Source of the DNA: Arion vulgaris
Lineage: Eukaryota > Mollusca > Gastropoda > Stylommatophora > Arionidae
Length of the DNA stretch: 64,000 bases
Assembly: GCA_020796225.1 (NCBI GenBank)
Contig: CM036756.1
Span: forward strand, 46,851,363-46,915,362
Direction: 5' to 3'
Below are positions 47,085 through 59,200 of this stretch, in pieces. Position 1 is the first letter of the stretch. The number at the start of each line of letters is the position of its first letter. The notes under the pieces are model-generated. The model was not told the origin of the DNA, made no database searches, and saw nothing but the letters and a program-made list of their open reading frames with translations. The position numbers and the translations under genes were made by a program.

Positions 47085-48030
47085 ACTGAGCCACACTGGA
47101 AAAATATTTTGCAAAATACTCGAAAAAGGCTCCGCCACATCATCGAGCCACAGCTTAATGACTCGCAAATGGGATTCAGGAAGAACAAAAACTGTACAGA
47201 CGCGATAATAGCCCTCGGGCAGTTAGTAGAAAGGACTGTGGAATCCGACAAATGCCTGTTAGTACGTTGCATTTGTAGATCAGGAAAAAGCGTTCTACCG
47301 CATAGATAGGCACAAGTTGTGGAAAATACTATCAACCTATGGGGTTAATGACCACCTAGTAAATCTATGCAAGAGCCATTATACAAACAGTCAGTGTACG
47401 ATTCGAACAAACACATGACTATCAGAAATGTTTCACGTAGGGTCAGAGTAAGACAAGGTTGTGTACTATCCCCGCTGCTGTTCATCACATATATTGACCA
47501 AATTTGTAAAACAGTGAACACCAGCGAAGGAAATAACCTCGGTGAACTCTTATACGAATTTCTTTTTGCAGATGATCGGGCAATCATATCAACAACAGAA
47601 GAACAGCTACAACAACACATTAACAGGCTCCAGTTACCATGTAATGAATTAAACATGAGAATAAACATCGAAAAAACCGAAGTAATGACATTCGCCAGAG
47701 AAGAAAGCGCTACCAATATCTCCATTGTCAATCGCCCATTAAAACAAGTCAAAGACTTCACGTGCATAGGGAGCATTTTTTCAGCAAACGGAAGAATAAC
47801 TAATGAAATTCATAGTTCATATAGTTCATAGTTCATGATAACTAATGAAATTCAACACAGATGCAACAAAGCAAATCAAGTGATAGGACAAATGGCGCCA
47901 ACTTTAAAATGCAAACATGTCACCATAAGCACAAAAAGAGCAAGGTTCAACATAATCTTTCTCCCCATAGTATGCTACCAGTGCCTAACCTGGACACTGA
48001 CAACAAATATAAATATAAATAGATATTGAA
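47085..48030 (+). pseudogene. LINE reverse transcriptase domain (RTE-like)
   Basis: RLRHIIEPQLNDSQMGFRKN and CTDAIIALGQLVERTVES, then (shifted) RVRQGCVLSPLLFITYIDQI, LLYEFLFADDRAIISTTEEQ, NELNMRINIEKTEVMTF, and VKDFTCIGSIFSANGRIT. The catalytic FADD box is intact, but at least two frameshifts (near 47300 and 47830) and a missing N-terminus make it dead. Confidence 0.72.
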
Positions 48031-48034
48031 CAAC

Positions 48035-49200
48035 GTCTGCTGCTTCTTCTGTATCAAGGACTAGTACTGAGCGTGGTGGACTATGGTCTTGGCCTTCTGA
48101 CAGTAAGCAGAACATCGCTGGATAAGTTAGGCAAGGTCCAAAATGAAGCGATGAGGCTTATACTTGGTTGCACATGGGACACTTCATGTGCGGCAATGCG
48201 CTATGTCCTTGGATTGCCAACGATGGCCATCAGACACAAAGTCGCACAGGTAAAAGCTTATCTGAGCGTTTCTGCTGACAAAAATCATCCTCTGCAAAAA
48301 TCCATAAATGAAAACAAGGGCAGGCGATTGAAGAGAGGCCGATCCTGGATGGCGGAGGCAGAGGATGTTATTAAACAGGTCCGTACTCTAGATGAGCTGA
48401 GACATGGTGAAGAATGGATGCTTATATCAGAGGATATGACTGCTTACACCATGGTTGTCAGTACACTTGGGAGACGCTGTAGGGAATGGGCCCCGGGCGT
48501 CGTCAATGCGGAGATTCTTGCACTCATGGATGAGCACTCCCGTCCAGATGATATCATTATCTACATCGATGGTTCTGTCAGACGCGGAACCAGATCATCG
48601 TGGGCTTATTCATCACAGCAAAATGGTCGCACACTTCATGAGGACTGCGGCGCTTTCGAGACAACGACATCGAGCATGACTATGGAGATCACTGCTGCCT
48701 CCAGGGCTCTGTCATGGGGGCTGAGCAACAGGTTACCCATACGATCATCATATCAGACTCGATGAATATGCTTCAACTGATTGAATCTGGAAGTATGCGT
48801 GTGGAATGGGTGGACAGCATTCGGAGATCACATCTCAAGAAAATGACTTGGCTGTACACACCTGGACATGCTGGAGTGCAGGGTAACGAGCGTGCAGACT
48901 TTCTTGCAAACAATGCCCCGACTCAAACGGCAGAAGTATGGACAGAGCCGATATCATCAATGCGGTACGCTCTCAATTATGTGACATGGGCACGTCTCAG
49001 ACACTGGAACGAGTTCGAGAATTAGGCGTTAAGTGTGGACATGCCAGACAGTGTCGTCTTCGTGGTAGAGAGAGAAGATATAGTAATCAACTTCTCATGG
49101 GTACGGTGAGCAAATGAACTTAAAGATGACTGCAGCGGAGGACAGAACATGCATGGGAATGTCCAATGTGCCGTGACGTCGATCGCATAATGTAACACAA
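48035..49200 (+). pseudogene. I-like LINE: RT thumb, RNase H and C-terminal Cys block
   Basis: VVDYGLGLLTVSRTSLDKLG, VQNEAMRLILGCTWDT and RYVLGLPTMAIRHKVAQVKA form the post-RT region. The RNase H domain starts at IIIYIDGSVRRGTRSSWAYS (first Asp) and has MEITAASRALSW (Glu), then after a frameshift near 48715 TIIISDSMNMLQLI (Asp) and YTPGHAGVQGNERADFLA (His, final Asp), so all catalytic positions survive. The end reads HAWECPMCRDVDRI. It is a different lineage from the RT immediately upstream, so the two are probably separate insertions. Confidence 0.78.
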
Positions 49201-49224
49201 CATGTTATGTAACATAACATAACT

Positions 49225-49605
49225 GACAACAAATGATAGGAGAAAACTAGTCACGACAGAGATGAAGTGTCTACGCAGAATGTTGGGGTAACAAGAAGAG
49301 ACCGGTTGAGAAATGAAGACTTCAAGAAAAAAATGGATACAAAATCAGTACTAGACTTCATAAAAAACCCAAATTAAATGGTTCAGCCACATAAGCAGAT
49401 TACCAACAGACAGTGCACCTCAAAGAACAGTGCTGCTCCGATATAATGTGTACAAAGCTAAAGGCCGGCCACGCAAAAGATGGATCTCAGAGATAACAGA
49501 GACACTATCTACAAAGCGCACACAAGGGCACGTTTTAGAAATCTATTCTTGACCTGACACTGCGAGGCAAACAGGATTGGAGAAAAGAAAGAAAAAAGAA
49601 AAGTG
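49225..49605 (+). mobile_element. RTE-like LINE 3' end
   Basis: GTAACAAGAAGAGACCGGTT, AAATGGTTCAGCCACATAAG, KPATQKMDLRDNR-like reading, and FRNLFLT with a stop, then AGGCAAACAGGATTGGAGAA. Same 3' end as 19020-19150 and (reverse) 50172-50545. Confidence 0.55.
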
Positions 49606-49862
49606 TTCCATTGTATTTAATATGTATTAAAGCCTCTTCATTACTATACGCTTTGACTATTAATAACACGTTTTGTGTACTTTTTATAAACTTTGAGTAT
49701 AAACGTTTTACCTAGTACCTGTAATTACACATTGTGACAACCGGAAATCGAATGGAGACGAGACAGAGAGAGAAAATGTTAGATAGCCTGACTTCATTAC
49801 ACGGAAGAGCGTCAACATCTGAGATGATAGCAAATACCAGGGACAGAGATTTGAGTAGATCA

Positions 49863-50699
49863 TAGAATCCCAAACTTTTTCGGCCCACCGCCCACTTTGC
49901 ACAACATTAACTTTGTAACGCCCCCTCCACATTATAACAGTTTGCCAACGTCCCATCCCTTATAATCATGTACTATTTTCTCTTTGACATAGAAAATTAA
50001 TATATATTTCTGTCCTACGTGGTCAATGTTCAAATGATAATATGCATGAAATAGAAAATTGATGAAATAAATGGATCATGTAAGATGGGCATAAGGTGAA
50101 TTAAAATGCAGAATTCAAGTTTTAAATGATTATTCAATCGCAAAATAACGAAAATAATTTATTTCAAATTTGATGTCTGTCTATCTGTCTGTCTATGTGT
50201 CTGTCTATCTATCTGTCTATCTTTTCTATTCTGTCTTCTGTCTGTCGTCTGTATCTGTCTGTCTGTCTATCTGTCTGTCTGTCTATTCTCTAATCATGTT
50301 TGCTTTTCAGCGTCAGGTCGAAAGAGACATCTGGAGCGTGCCTCTCTATGCACATTGTCTTTCTTTCTTTTCTCCAATCATGGTTTGCCTCACAGCTTCA
50401 GGATAAGAAGAGTTTTCTAGAACGGTCTTTTGTGTGTGCTACATAAATAGTACCTTTCGTCGCCTTTGTTATCTCTGAGATCCACCGTTTGCGTGGCCGG
50501 CCTTTTGCTTTGTATCATAGCAACATTGTGGTATACTGCCTGTTAGTAATAAAATATATATTATTAATTTATTCTTTAAGGAGCCATCGATCTCTAATCG
50601 CCTGAACACAACCCTAAATTCTTGTGAACCCACTATCTCCCCCTAGAACGCTTCAGCTCCCACTGTGGGGCGGTACTGCCCACTTTGAGAAACGCTGGT
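49863..50699. mobile_element. hAT-like MITE, copy 2, split by a nested LINE end
   Basis: 49863-50160 and 50585-50699 match the two parts of the MITE at 28626-29010, starting TAGAATCCCAAACTTTTTCG and ending ACTTTGAGAAACGCTGGT. The inner 50170-50580 is foreign. Flanking TAGATCA / TCGATCCA may be an eroded duplication. Confidence 0.62.
50165..50545 (-). mobile_element. RTE-like LINE 3' end with (GACAGATA)n tail, nested in MITE
   Basis: On the minus strand the sequence reads GGCCACGCAAACGGTGGATC-TCAGAGAT, then GAGGCAAACCATGATTGGAG, and ends in GACAGACAGATAGACAGACA. The + strand CTGT/CTAT microsatellite at 50174-50285 is therefore the 3' tail of the LINE. Confidence 0.55.
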
Positions 50700-50709
50700 G
50701 TCGATCCAT

Positions 50710-52595
50710 GATCGCCTATGCAGCCGACACGTCACCTGATGATGATGAGAACTTGTAATATATTTCCTGATTATACTTTTTAGCTGCCCATTGTAAAAGT
50801 GAGTATATCAAACATTTATGACAAATGCATAGTATAAATCCTGGAACAACGCTTGACGATTTGATAATATGTCGTATATATTAAGCTATAAAAATGTACA
50901 TGATTATTAAACTAACAATTCAATTTGTGCAGAGCTTTTGTGTAGTGTATAAGTAGATATTTGTTTTGTGTGGTGTTCAAATTGAGACATTCTTTAACAA
51001 ATTACATGACAACTTCCGCTTTTGCGTCACAACATAAATGTTGGAACTACAGCAGAAACTTATTTGCTGTTAGTCGATGACGGTTAATGTTAATGAGTCA
51101 CAAATTGCTGGTTTCTAGTAATATCTTTAGTTCAATTATTAAAAGTAACATTGTGTACTACAAGATTTTATACAAATATACGTGTTACTGCGCTGGCAGA
51201 TCCGTTTGCTGGTTTTCGAAATCTCGAAAAGTTAGTTAAGCTAAAACTAAAAAGTGAAGAAATAATTATAATGAATACGTTAATTAAGTAAATAACTAAC
51301 TCAAACTGATTCCTTCATTAAATATTCAATTCACAATTGTCAATTATAGCGAATTGTATTATTGTATATATAATATTTATATACTTCATTCAGACCGAGA
51401 GTGAGAATACTAATTGTTGTTACTAACTAACTGCCGTCCTCAACTGGTACAAGTCTAACAAGTAAGTTAACTTATTTAAGACTAAGAGTTAAGTAGTTAC
51501 AGATAAAGTATTAACTTAGGAATGAGACATATCTGAGATCAGACACTGAAACAGACGTAGTATTTTTAAAATGTGCTATATAATAGACTATAATAGTCTT
51601 ATATATATATAATGTTAGAAGTGTGATATCTGAAAGCCTAACAAACTCAATGGACAATTGTTATTTAAAATGAATATAGGAGGTAAGTTAGTATTAGTAA
51701 CTACTACTAACTTAAACTAGATATATATTTGATCAAAGATTTAATTACCATTATGATTATCATGTCTCTGATTCTTTGCTGTTAGACAAAATGCAAACTA
51801 ATGAACACAAACATCTCATCTTGTAATTAGTTTTTTCCCCACTCAGTATATATATTTTTCTTTAGTTCTTCTAGCAGTAATAGATCCTCCGCCATCTTGC
51901 TAGATTAGTTGTGGGTTAAGGATAGAAAAACTGATCTAGGGGAGTCCATTTCCCAAGACAATCCATTAGCCTTTGACTTCACGATCAAAGTTTCCTGGTC
52001 TACACCCCTGGGAGGTGGGGTTGGCTTATGTGTTCAGCAGGTTACTAATTATTGCTTTTGACCCATCCTAAAAGAGACTAGCTGATATGATTATAAATAT
52101 ATATTAGAGAAAAAATGACTTTTCATCCTTGATACACTCCTTACCCACTTGCTTAATGAACTCTTGGACTGAATAGTTGCTTCTGTGATAGAATGGATTG
52201 GTAAACTATGTTTAGGAACATGGACGTCAGCACATGCATGCATATGCCAAGGATTGCCACATGGCTCCCTTCTTTCACTTATGTTGCTCAAGATCTACAC
52301 AGTAAAGGTAGCAAATATCCAGCTGACTGGTGACATATTTGTATACAGGAATGGATAGCCAATACATTACCTAAGGCAAAACATGTAAAAACAAAGTAAA
52401 GTAGTTGACTAAAAGTACCTTACTTGGTTTTTACTTGTTTCACTTTAGTATATAGCTTTTCTGCAGTCTTCTCTTGTATCAATAATAAATTGTTTATGGC
52501 ATTCAAATGACAATACATGTCTCGCTCTCAGGTATATTTTGAGATGCATACTTGTTATGGTACTCTAAATACTTCATACTACAAATTGGTCTTGC
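50710..52595. other. intergenic, YKT6 upstream; weak promoter-like patch
   Basis: 1.9 kb of AT-rich sequence without coding signal. ACAACTTCCGCTTTTGCGTC-AC at 51008-51029 combines an ETS-like CTTCCG and a CRE-like TGCGTCA and could belong to a YKT6 promoter, since YKT6 seems to have an upstream non-coding exon. This is a guess. Confidence 0.22.
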
Positions 52596-52599
52596 AGAG

Positions 52600-52785
52600 G
52601 TCTTCTTGCTTTAAGAAGGTTGTAACAATATTACACAAATACCAGCTATTTAGCTTCATCAACAATCCTAGTGATCTCGAAAAAACACACTCATGTACTG
52701 ATTGACACGGTTGGGATTCGAACCCACAACTTTCAGAATGGATGCCTAACGACATCACCATATTGCCACAGACTCCTAAGTATAA
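52600..52785 (-). mobile_element. tRNA-like SINE
   Basis: Minus strand GTGGCAATATGGTGATGTCG (A-box-like) and GTTGTGGGTTCGAATCCCAA (near-perfect B box), then GTGTTTTTTCGAGATCACTA-GGATTGTTGATG. Body motif shared with 17057-17405 and 34700-34990. Confidence 0.6.
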
Positions 52786-52904
52786 ACAAATAAATTAACA
52801 AATAAGAAGGCAAAGTGACAAAAACTAAAGTAAAAAAAAATAGTAAAAGAACCCTTTTTATACAACATGATACATAGCGTAATACGTTGTTAGGCCTGTA
52901 TTTT

Positions 52905-53095
52905 CATTGATCGTCGGCACACGATGGGTGATGTGGTCAACATCAAGCCAGCTGCCCTTACCTGGTAATTGAGGCTGGGTTGACCTGAGAGCCATTGCGG
53001 TTTGAATAAATTCCACTCCCGCTGCGGAATTGAACCCGGACCACTAGCCTAAGAAGCGAGCTCACTAACAACTGCGCTACTGCAGCTCTCAATAT
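52905..53095 (-). mobile_element. tRNA-derived SINE, well preserved
   Basis: Minus strand: GCAGTAGCGCAGTTGTTAGT (A box), GGTCCGGGTTCAATTCCGCA (B box), then CTCTCAGGTCAACCCAGCCT-CAATTACCAGGTAAGGG and CCATCGTGTGCCGACGATC. It is the reference copy for 10340-10556 and 39165-39290. Confidence 0.68.
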
Positions 53096-53261
53096 GTACA
53101 TATACACACACAGTTACTGTATAATCTCCCACTTTACTTGATTGGCAATGCTTGTTAATAGAAAACAAGAGTAACATTTTTCTTGGTCTTACTGTGTCAT
53201 GTTCCTGCTGAGTATTGTTATCATGCTACTTTTATTTGATTGCAGGTGTGCTACTGCTACA

Positions 53262-56200
53262 ATGAAGCTTTATTCAATAGCTATCCTTTTGAAAACATCA
53301 CAAGGAAAAGGAAAGATACTTACATCGAAAAATGAACTTTCATCTTTTGGATACTTTCAACGATCTACGTAAGTAAAGAAGATCAAGGAATATGAAGTTG
53401 TAGAACTGTTAACATTTTTATAATATATGAATCATAGGCAATCCTCAGAAAGATAGATAATATTCCTTCGCATGTTATTCTACTTAAACTTCTTTGAACG
53501 CTCAATATCGACCAATTGTTAAACTACTTTTTGTGATCTGTATGTGATCCAAGCCTAAGAGCGATTATATGTTGTGCCAGTTATGCGCCTTCAAGTAGGC
53601 CAGCACATCTGATTTCTGCAATGCTTTTTATTTACTTTGGTAGCTTCCCTAGGCTTCTACCTCAGTCGCCTTTTACGACATGAGCATGTAGGTCGTCGCA
53701 GTGTTACTACTACCTCCCCTTCCCTTCCTTTGGAGGCCCTGGCAACGCACAGTCATCTGCTAAAACAGATGCTGTATTATTATCTTTCATTCTTTTATTG
53801 ATTTTGTTTTCACCAGGGCCGGATTCAGATGAAAGAAGCATTGGTCACAGGGTTCCCACTAAATACAAATTTCTTCCTATTTTTCCTTGACACGGACAGA
53901 CAAAAAAATCAATTGCCGGCACTCCTTGGGGTTTCTTGCAGGATAGTAACAAAATCTCTCCATCGTACTCGATCAATAGCCATCATTTTCTGGACGCACA
54001 ATACCTGACATAGACTGTGCTTGTTTCTGTATTATATGAGTGAATGAATTTATACCTGTGGATAAGGACAGGACTGGAATCCATGATTAGCCAAGTAAGA
54101 AGAAGAAAATAGTGGGTTGGGCATATCCTGCTGAAGACACAGTCAAGTGTTAATAGACAAGCACTTGAGGGAACCCGAAAGTATACACCCTAAACAGAAC
54201 TGGAGACAAGATTCTTCTTGAGGAGCTGAAGGATGTCGGTTTATCCTGGGAAGCCATAAAGAAAATGGCCAGAGACCAGAGATGACATCTGTTGAGGCCC
54301 TATGCTGTATGAGGAGCAGAGAGTAAACTTAATTGATGAATATAAAAAATAAACTTAGTTTAGTTATTTGACAAAGACCTTCATTTGCATTATATCTCAA
54401 CAACTATACATGCAGCATTATTCTCATAACTACTGTATTATAAGCTATCAGACTAGTAGAAACTGTTTCTGTCTGTTCTTGTATACATTATTTTAGTACA
54501 CTCAATTCTTCCACAGTGTTGGAGAATTTATGTCATTTACAAGCAAAATCCTTGTAGAAAGAACTGCCACAGCCTCTCGAGCATCTGTCAAGGAACAAGG
54601 TATGTGCATTTTATTTATCATTCAACCCTTCATAATTGCTATCATCATCGCTCAATCTGTGCATGAAAATTTGAGCAATCTAAATGAATTTCTTTCACAA
54701 AGTGAAGTTTTTTTTTTGCATAGATCAGGTCACAAACCAATGATTTCATTAACTTATCATCATCCTGTGTGTCGCTGGGGCTCAAGGGAACAAAGAATAG
54801 TAACACTGCAACCTGCAAGGCATGTCGTAAGTGGCGGCTGAGGTAGGACCTAGGGATGTTACCCTAGTAAATAAAAAGTGTCTCCGAAGTAGGATGTGCT
54901 GGCCTACTTGTAGGCGCATAACTGACATAGCGTACAGTTGCTTAGGCTCAGATCACATACAAATCACAAAGAGTGGTTAACAAGTGGTTGATATGGAATG
55001 TTCGAAGGAGAAGAAGATCTATTTAAACAATAACTACCAAGTGTCTGTTTTTATGGCTTGTTTGGTCATGTGCTATTTGTGTATTATATGGATAACAGAT
55101 GCAGTAAATTTGATGTACTTTAATCAAATTCATAACTAGTGAATACATGACTTGGTTATATTTCCCTTAGAATACATATGTCATGTGTATGTACGAAGTG
55201 ATAACTTGGCTGGAGTTGTTATAGCTGATCATGAGTACCCACAGAGAGTGGCACATACCCTAATCAATAAGGTAAGAATCATCAGACGTTAGTGTAGCTA
55301 GCTTTTTCCCTAATGCTATTACCATAATAGTTGTGAATGTAATTTTCTCTGTTTCTGTCACTTTCAAGTCATTTATCATATCTTGTATCGATCTTCACTT
55401 TGTTCTTTCTCTTCTTTGCTGCTTGTTATCAATATACTCAAAACTGCTCACTCTCTTCACTTATTATTGTCTGGCAAAGTTATATCACTCTTAATTGATG
55501 TCAAACAAAGATACAGGATACATATATATATTTTCCTCCCATACCGTTATATGTTAATAGGGCCTGCAAGTGATTTCTCTACACAGCTCTTTCCTGGGTA
55601 ACTTGCTCAATCTCTTCCATGGAATTGAGTCTCTCTTGCATTCCCACATGGAATTGAGTCTGATATTTCTTGCCTCTCTCAGCAAAGTTCATTTCAGGGT
55701 TTCTGTAAGACATCCTCTCTAGTGACTTCAATGCCTACTTTGGTATTCATTGATCATTTTTTCTCAAGGTATGCCCAACATATCTCTCTTATCCTTCTTA
55801 TTAGTTCTTACTTGTGGTTGACCAGACATTTCTCTCATTTCACCACTTCTCCTGAAAACGTCCCATTTTATGTTCAGTATTTTTCGCAATCTATTTTCAA
55901 ATGTATTCAACTTACTTTCCATATCTTTTAGTCATTTTCCGGGGGTCAAAGGCACAGTCATAGAGACAACGTCACTCCAGGATTAGTGAGCTGGCACTAA
56001 TCAAGATCCTACCCCACCTCCACATGGTGACCTTGGAAACATACAGAGGATCCTGTATGGCTAAGTGGGTTGAGATCGAGGGAGAGCTACTCTGGTATAA
56101 GTAGTGGTGCAAGAGCAGTCACGCTATATGAGATCTACTCATAACACAGACTAGCAGAATCCCAGAGTGACTGTCTCTGTACATCTCTCCTGGCCGACGG

Positions 56201-59200
56201 GAAAAGCTGAATAAATAAAAACGAATCTTTAGAAATGACAAGACACAAGCAGCCAAGAGGAATATCCCTTGAAAAAGCGGTTGCATCAACTTTGCCAGCT
56301 CTCAACAAGATTCGATGGAAAAGATGCAACATGTCGTGACGACTCAAGGAAAGATTGCATGTAGCTCTGTACCAGGGGCAGCACATATACATCTATTGGG
56401 TAAGGTTGGCCTAGCGCAAATCCTAAAGTTGCGTTCGTGTGCCTAATGAAGCTGCCTTCCCTGGAACAATCGGGCATGGTACAGTTGCTCTGACAAGTAA
56501 CATCCCCAGAAGAACTGAGGTGGATGATGTTGGCGAGCGCAAAATATCCGTTGCTAGTGCCTCATGAAATGACCCTCTGAATCAATTTTGCGCAGCCCCA
56601 GTCCAGTGTTTCCCGGGGACAGGGAAAATGCAGAGTAGAAACTCCCAAGTGCCGGCATGCCTTCTCAAGACGGCGGAGAATATTTCTTCCGGAATAAACT
56701 CACAGTGGCTAGAAAAGTAAGGCTGATAATGGAAAGGTTGATTGGTACAAACCCAAACATTGAAGAAGGGCAATGCTTTTCGGACCACGATAGTCCTACA
56801 CACAATAGGATGATGTCCAAACACTGGCTCAGATCATATAGGCCAATTAAACAGCCAAAAAGTGATCGTTTGTGTGACAAGCACGTGTCCCTGATGGCTG
56901 AGAATGTTCCTGATGCGGAACGACCTCATATAGTCAGAAAAGGTGCATATTGTAGAAATACCTTTGGATGAAGATCATAAAGCCCAAATATACAGCGAAA
57001 AATGATCATTAAAGAGCAATGAATACAAGAAAGGTGACCGTTCCAATGACTTGCCCTAGAAGGGTTGAAAATGCTCCTAAACCGGAACGACCTCACCCAA
57101 TCAGCAAATTAGCAAATGCTCTTTGGTGTAGATCCGAGCCCAAATATACAGCATTAAAATATCATTAAAGAGTGTTATCATATGATGCTTATGGAACGAC
57201 CTCACCAAAGGCAGGAAATCTGATAGAGAAGTCGCACTTCACTAATTAACATTAAACAACAGGTTTCCTGTAACGATCACACTTGAAGGATCTAATTTTC
57301 AAGTACCTCTGAAATTGGCAACTGCTCGCCGCATGGTGAGGGACACTGGTAAATTGGTAGGCGGGTCTTATGTAAAAATCAGTCAGAAGCGCAATACCAG
57401 ACGCCATGACTCCCGCCTCAATTGACATTATTCATTTCCCAACTCTCACTGATATATTTTAGGACTAATACAGCATTGGAATTGAAATATTTGTAATTTA
57501 GTTTTAAATACATGACATATCTTCTCAATGTTTTGTTCAGAACATGTGTTCAACTAAAGCATTTCCCTTTTGTTTGCATGATCAGAGCTTTTTTTTTCAT
57601 TTATTTTTTGCCCAAGCTGTTTATGTCAGATATTAGATAAGTTTAACAATTGATATACTCTATGTAGTTTCTAGGGTAGCCAAGAATAGAATCACTGTCT
57701 TCTCTGAACACGTCGTAAAGATAACTAAGAGGGATAGGAATGGGTCGGCGACCCACATTGTAAAAAAGCAAACAGAAGCAAATACAGAAGAAATCCAAAC
57801 TGTTCATGAAGATCCAGATGCCATAGTGGTAGGGGATGCACAGGCATAGGACAAGACGAGGTAGAAAGAAAGTCCCAAGATCACATTGAGTGGACATTTT
57901 TTGTCTCTGCCTTATGTACCCTTGGGCGTGACGAGGACTGATAATGATGGTGATGATAATTTATGTATAATCATATTGTTTGTCAGATATTATATAAGTT
58001 TTGCAATTTATATAAATACTCGCTTGTGTCGAGGCTCTCAAGGGAGCAAAGAATAGTAACACTGCGACCTACACAACATGACGTAAGAGGCGACTGAGGT
58101 AGGAGCCTAGCAAAGCTACCTAGTAAATAAAAGTGTCGCAGATATCAGATGTGCTGGCCTACTTGTAGGCGCATAATTGACACAATGTACAATCGCTCTT
58201 AGGCTTGGATCACATACAATTCGCAAAGAGTGGTTAACAAGTGGTTGATATGGAGCGTTCGAAGAAGATTATATATATTAATATTCTTTGTCGGGTATTA
58301 GATGAGTTTTAGAATTTATATACATATTCCTTGCCAGGTATTAGATGAGTTTTACAATTTATTTTTCTTCATATTCTTTGTCGGGTATTAGATGAGTTTT
58401 ACAATTTATTTGTATTAATATTCCTTGCCAGGTATTAGACGAGTTTCCAGAAAAGTGCCCTAAAGCACAATGGTCTTCTGTAAGAGAAAAGTAAGTACAG
58501 TCAGGTGTTACAACATTGTTTTTGAAAATAAAATAGACTTGTTCCTGATAACATTCGTTAGAATTAGACACACAGTAATCATCATCTACCCTTTTAATCT
58601 GCATTAATCGAAGAGCTAAGGGGACTTCACTAGGCGAGTTTGATGACTGGATAAGTATGCTTTATAGGACTAATGCAGACATCTTTGTACTGAAAGGGTA
58701 CATAGCATTCAGCAGTCATGGATCAAGACACTTTCTTGATATATTACATACCTGAGCATGCAAGGAAAGGGGGTGGTGGATAAACTTTCTGGAGCAGCAT
58801 CCATTTCAAGTGGGGGAAAATGTGGACACTACAATGCTCTCTGCTGCACATATGTGGAGACAGAATCAAAGACTTTAACTGCGGGATTGAAATGGAGATC
58901 TGGCATGGACAAGCACACCATTACAGTGCAGAGTAGAAAGATAAGACAACCAACATCACTTGTTTACAGTGAGTTTGAGAACATTGCTATGACTTCTGCA
59001 TTGAAGAGCGGATCACATATAGACTTATCCAATGTGCGAAGATGTTGATAAGAAGAATTGAACTGAGTAACATTTCATCATGCATGTTGCCCGAGTGGTT
59101 ACGGGCCCAAATTTGGGGTGTAAAGAATAGAAACACTGTTACCTGCCACGCATGTCGTAAGAGGCGACTAAGGAGATTTGGCTGAAATCGGATGCACATG

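Noticed and set aside
47085..49025. a single functional reverse transcriptase gene
   Set aside because: At least three frameshifts, a missing N-terminus, and two different LINE lineages in succession.
50170..50406. Tyr/Ser/Val-rich 78-codon frame
   Set aside because: It translates the CTGT/CTAT microsatellite tail of a nested LINE.
52660..52760. tRNA gene suggested by a near-perfect B box
   Set aside because: No matching acceptor stem or anticodon arm could be paired, and the body that follows is shared with other SINE copies. The same applies at 8015, 17300, 34930 and 53040.
56135..56971. overlapping 60-104-codon frames in YKT6 intron 3
   Set aside because: No recognisable motif, and they overlap on both strands; likely chance frames in old repeat sequence.
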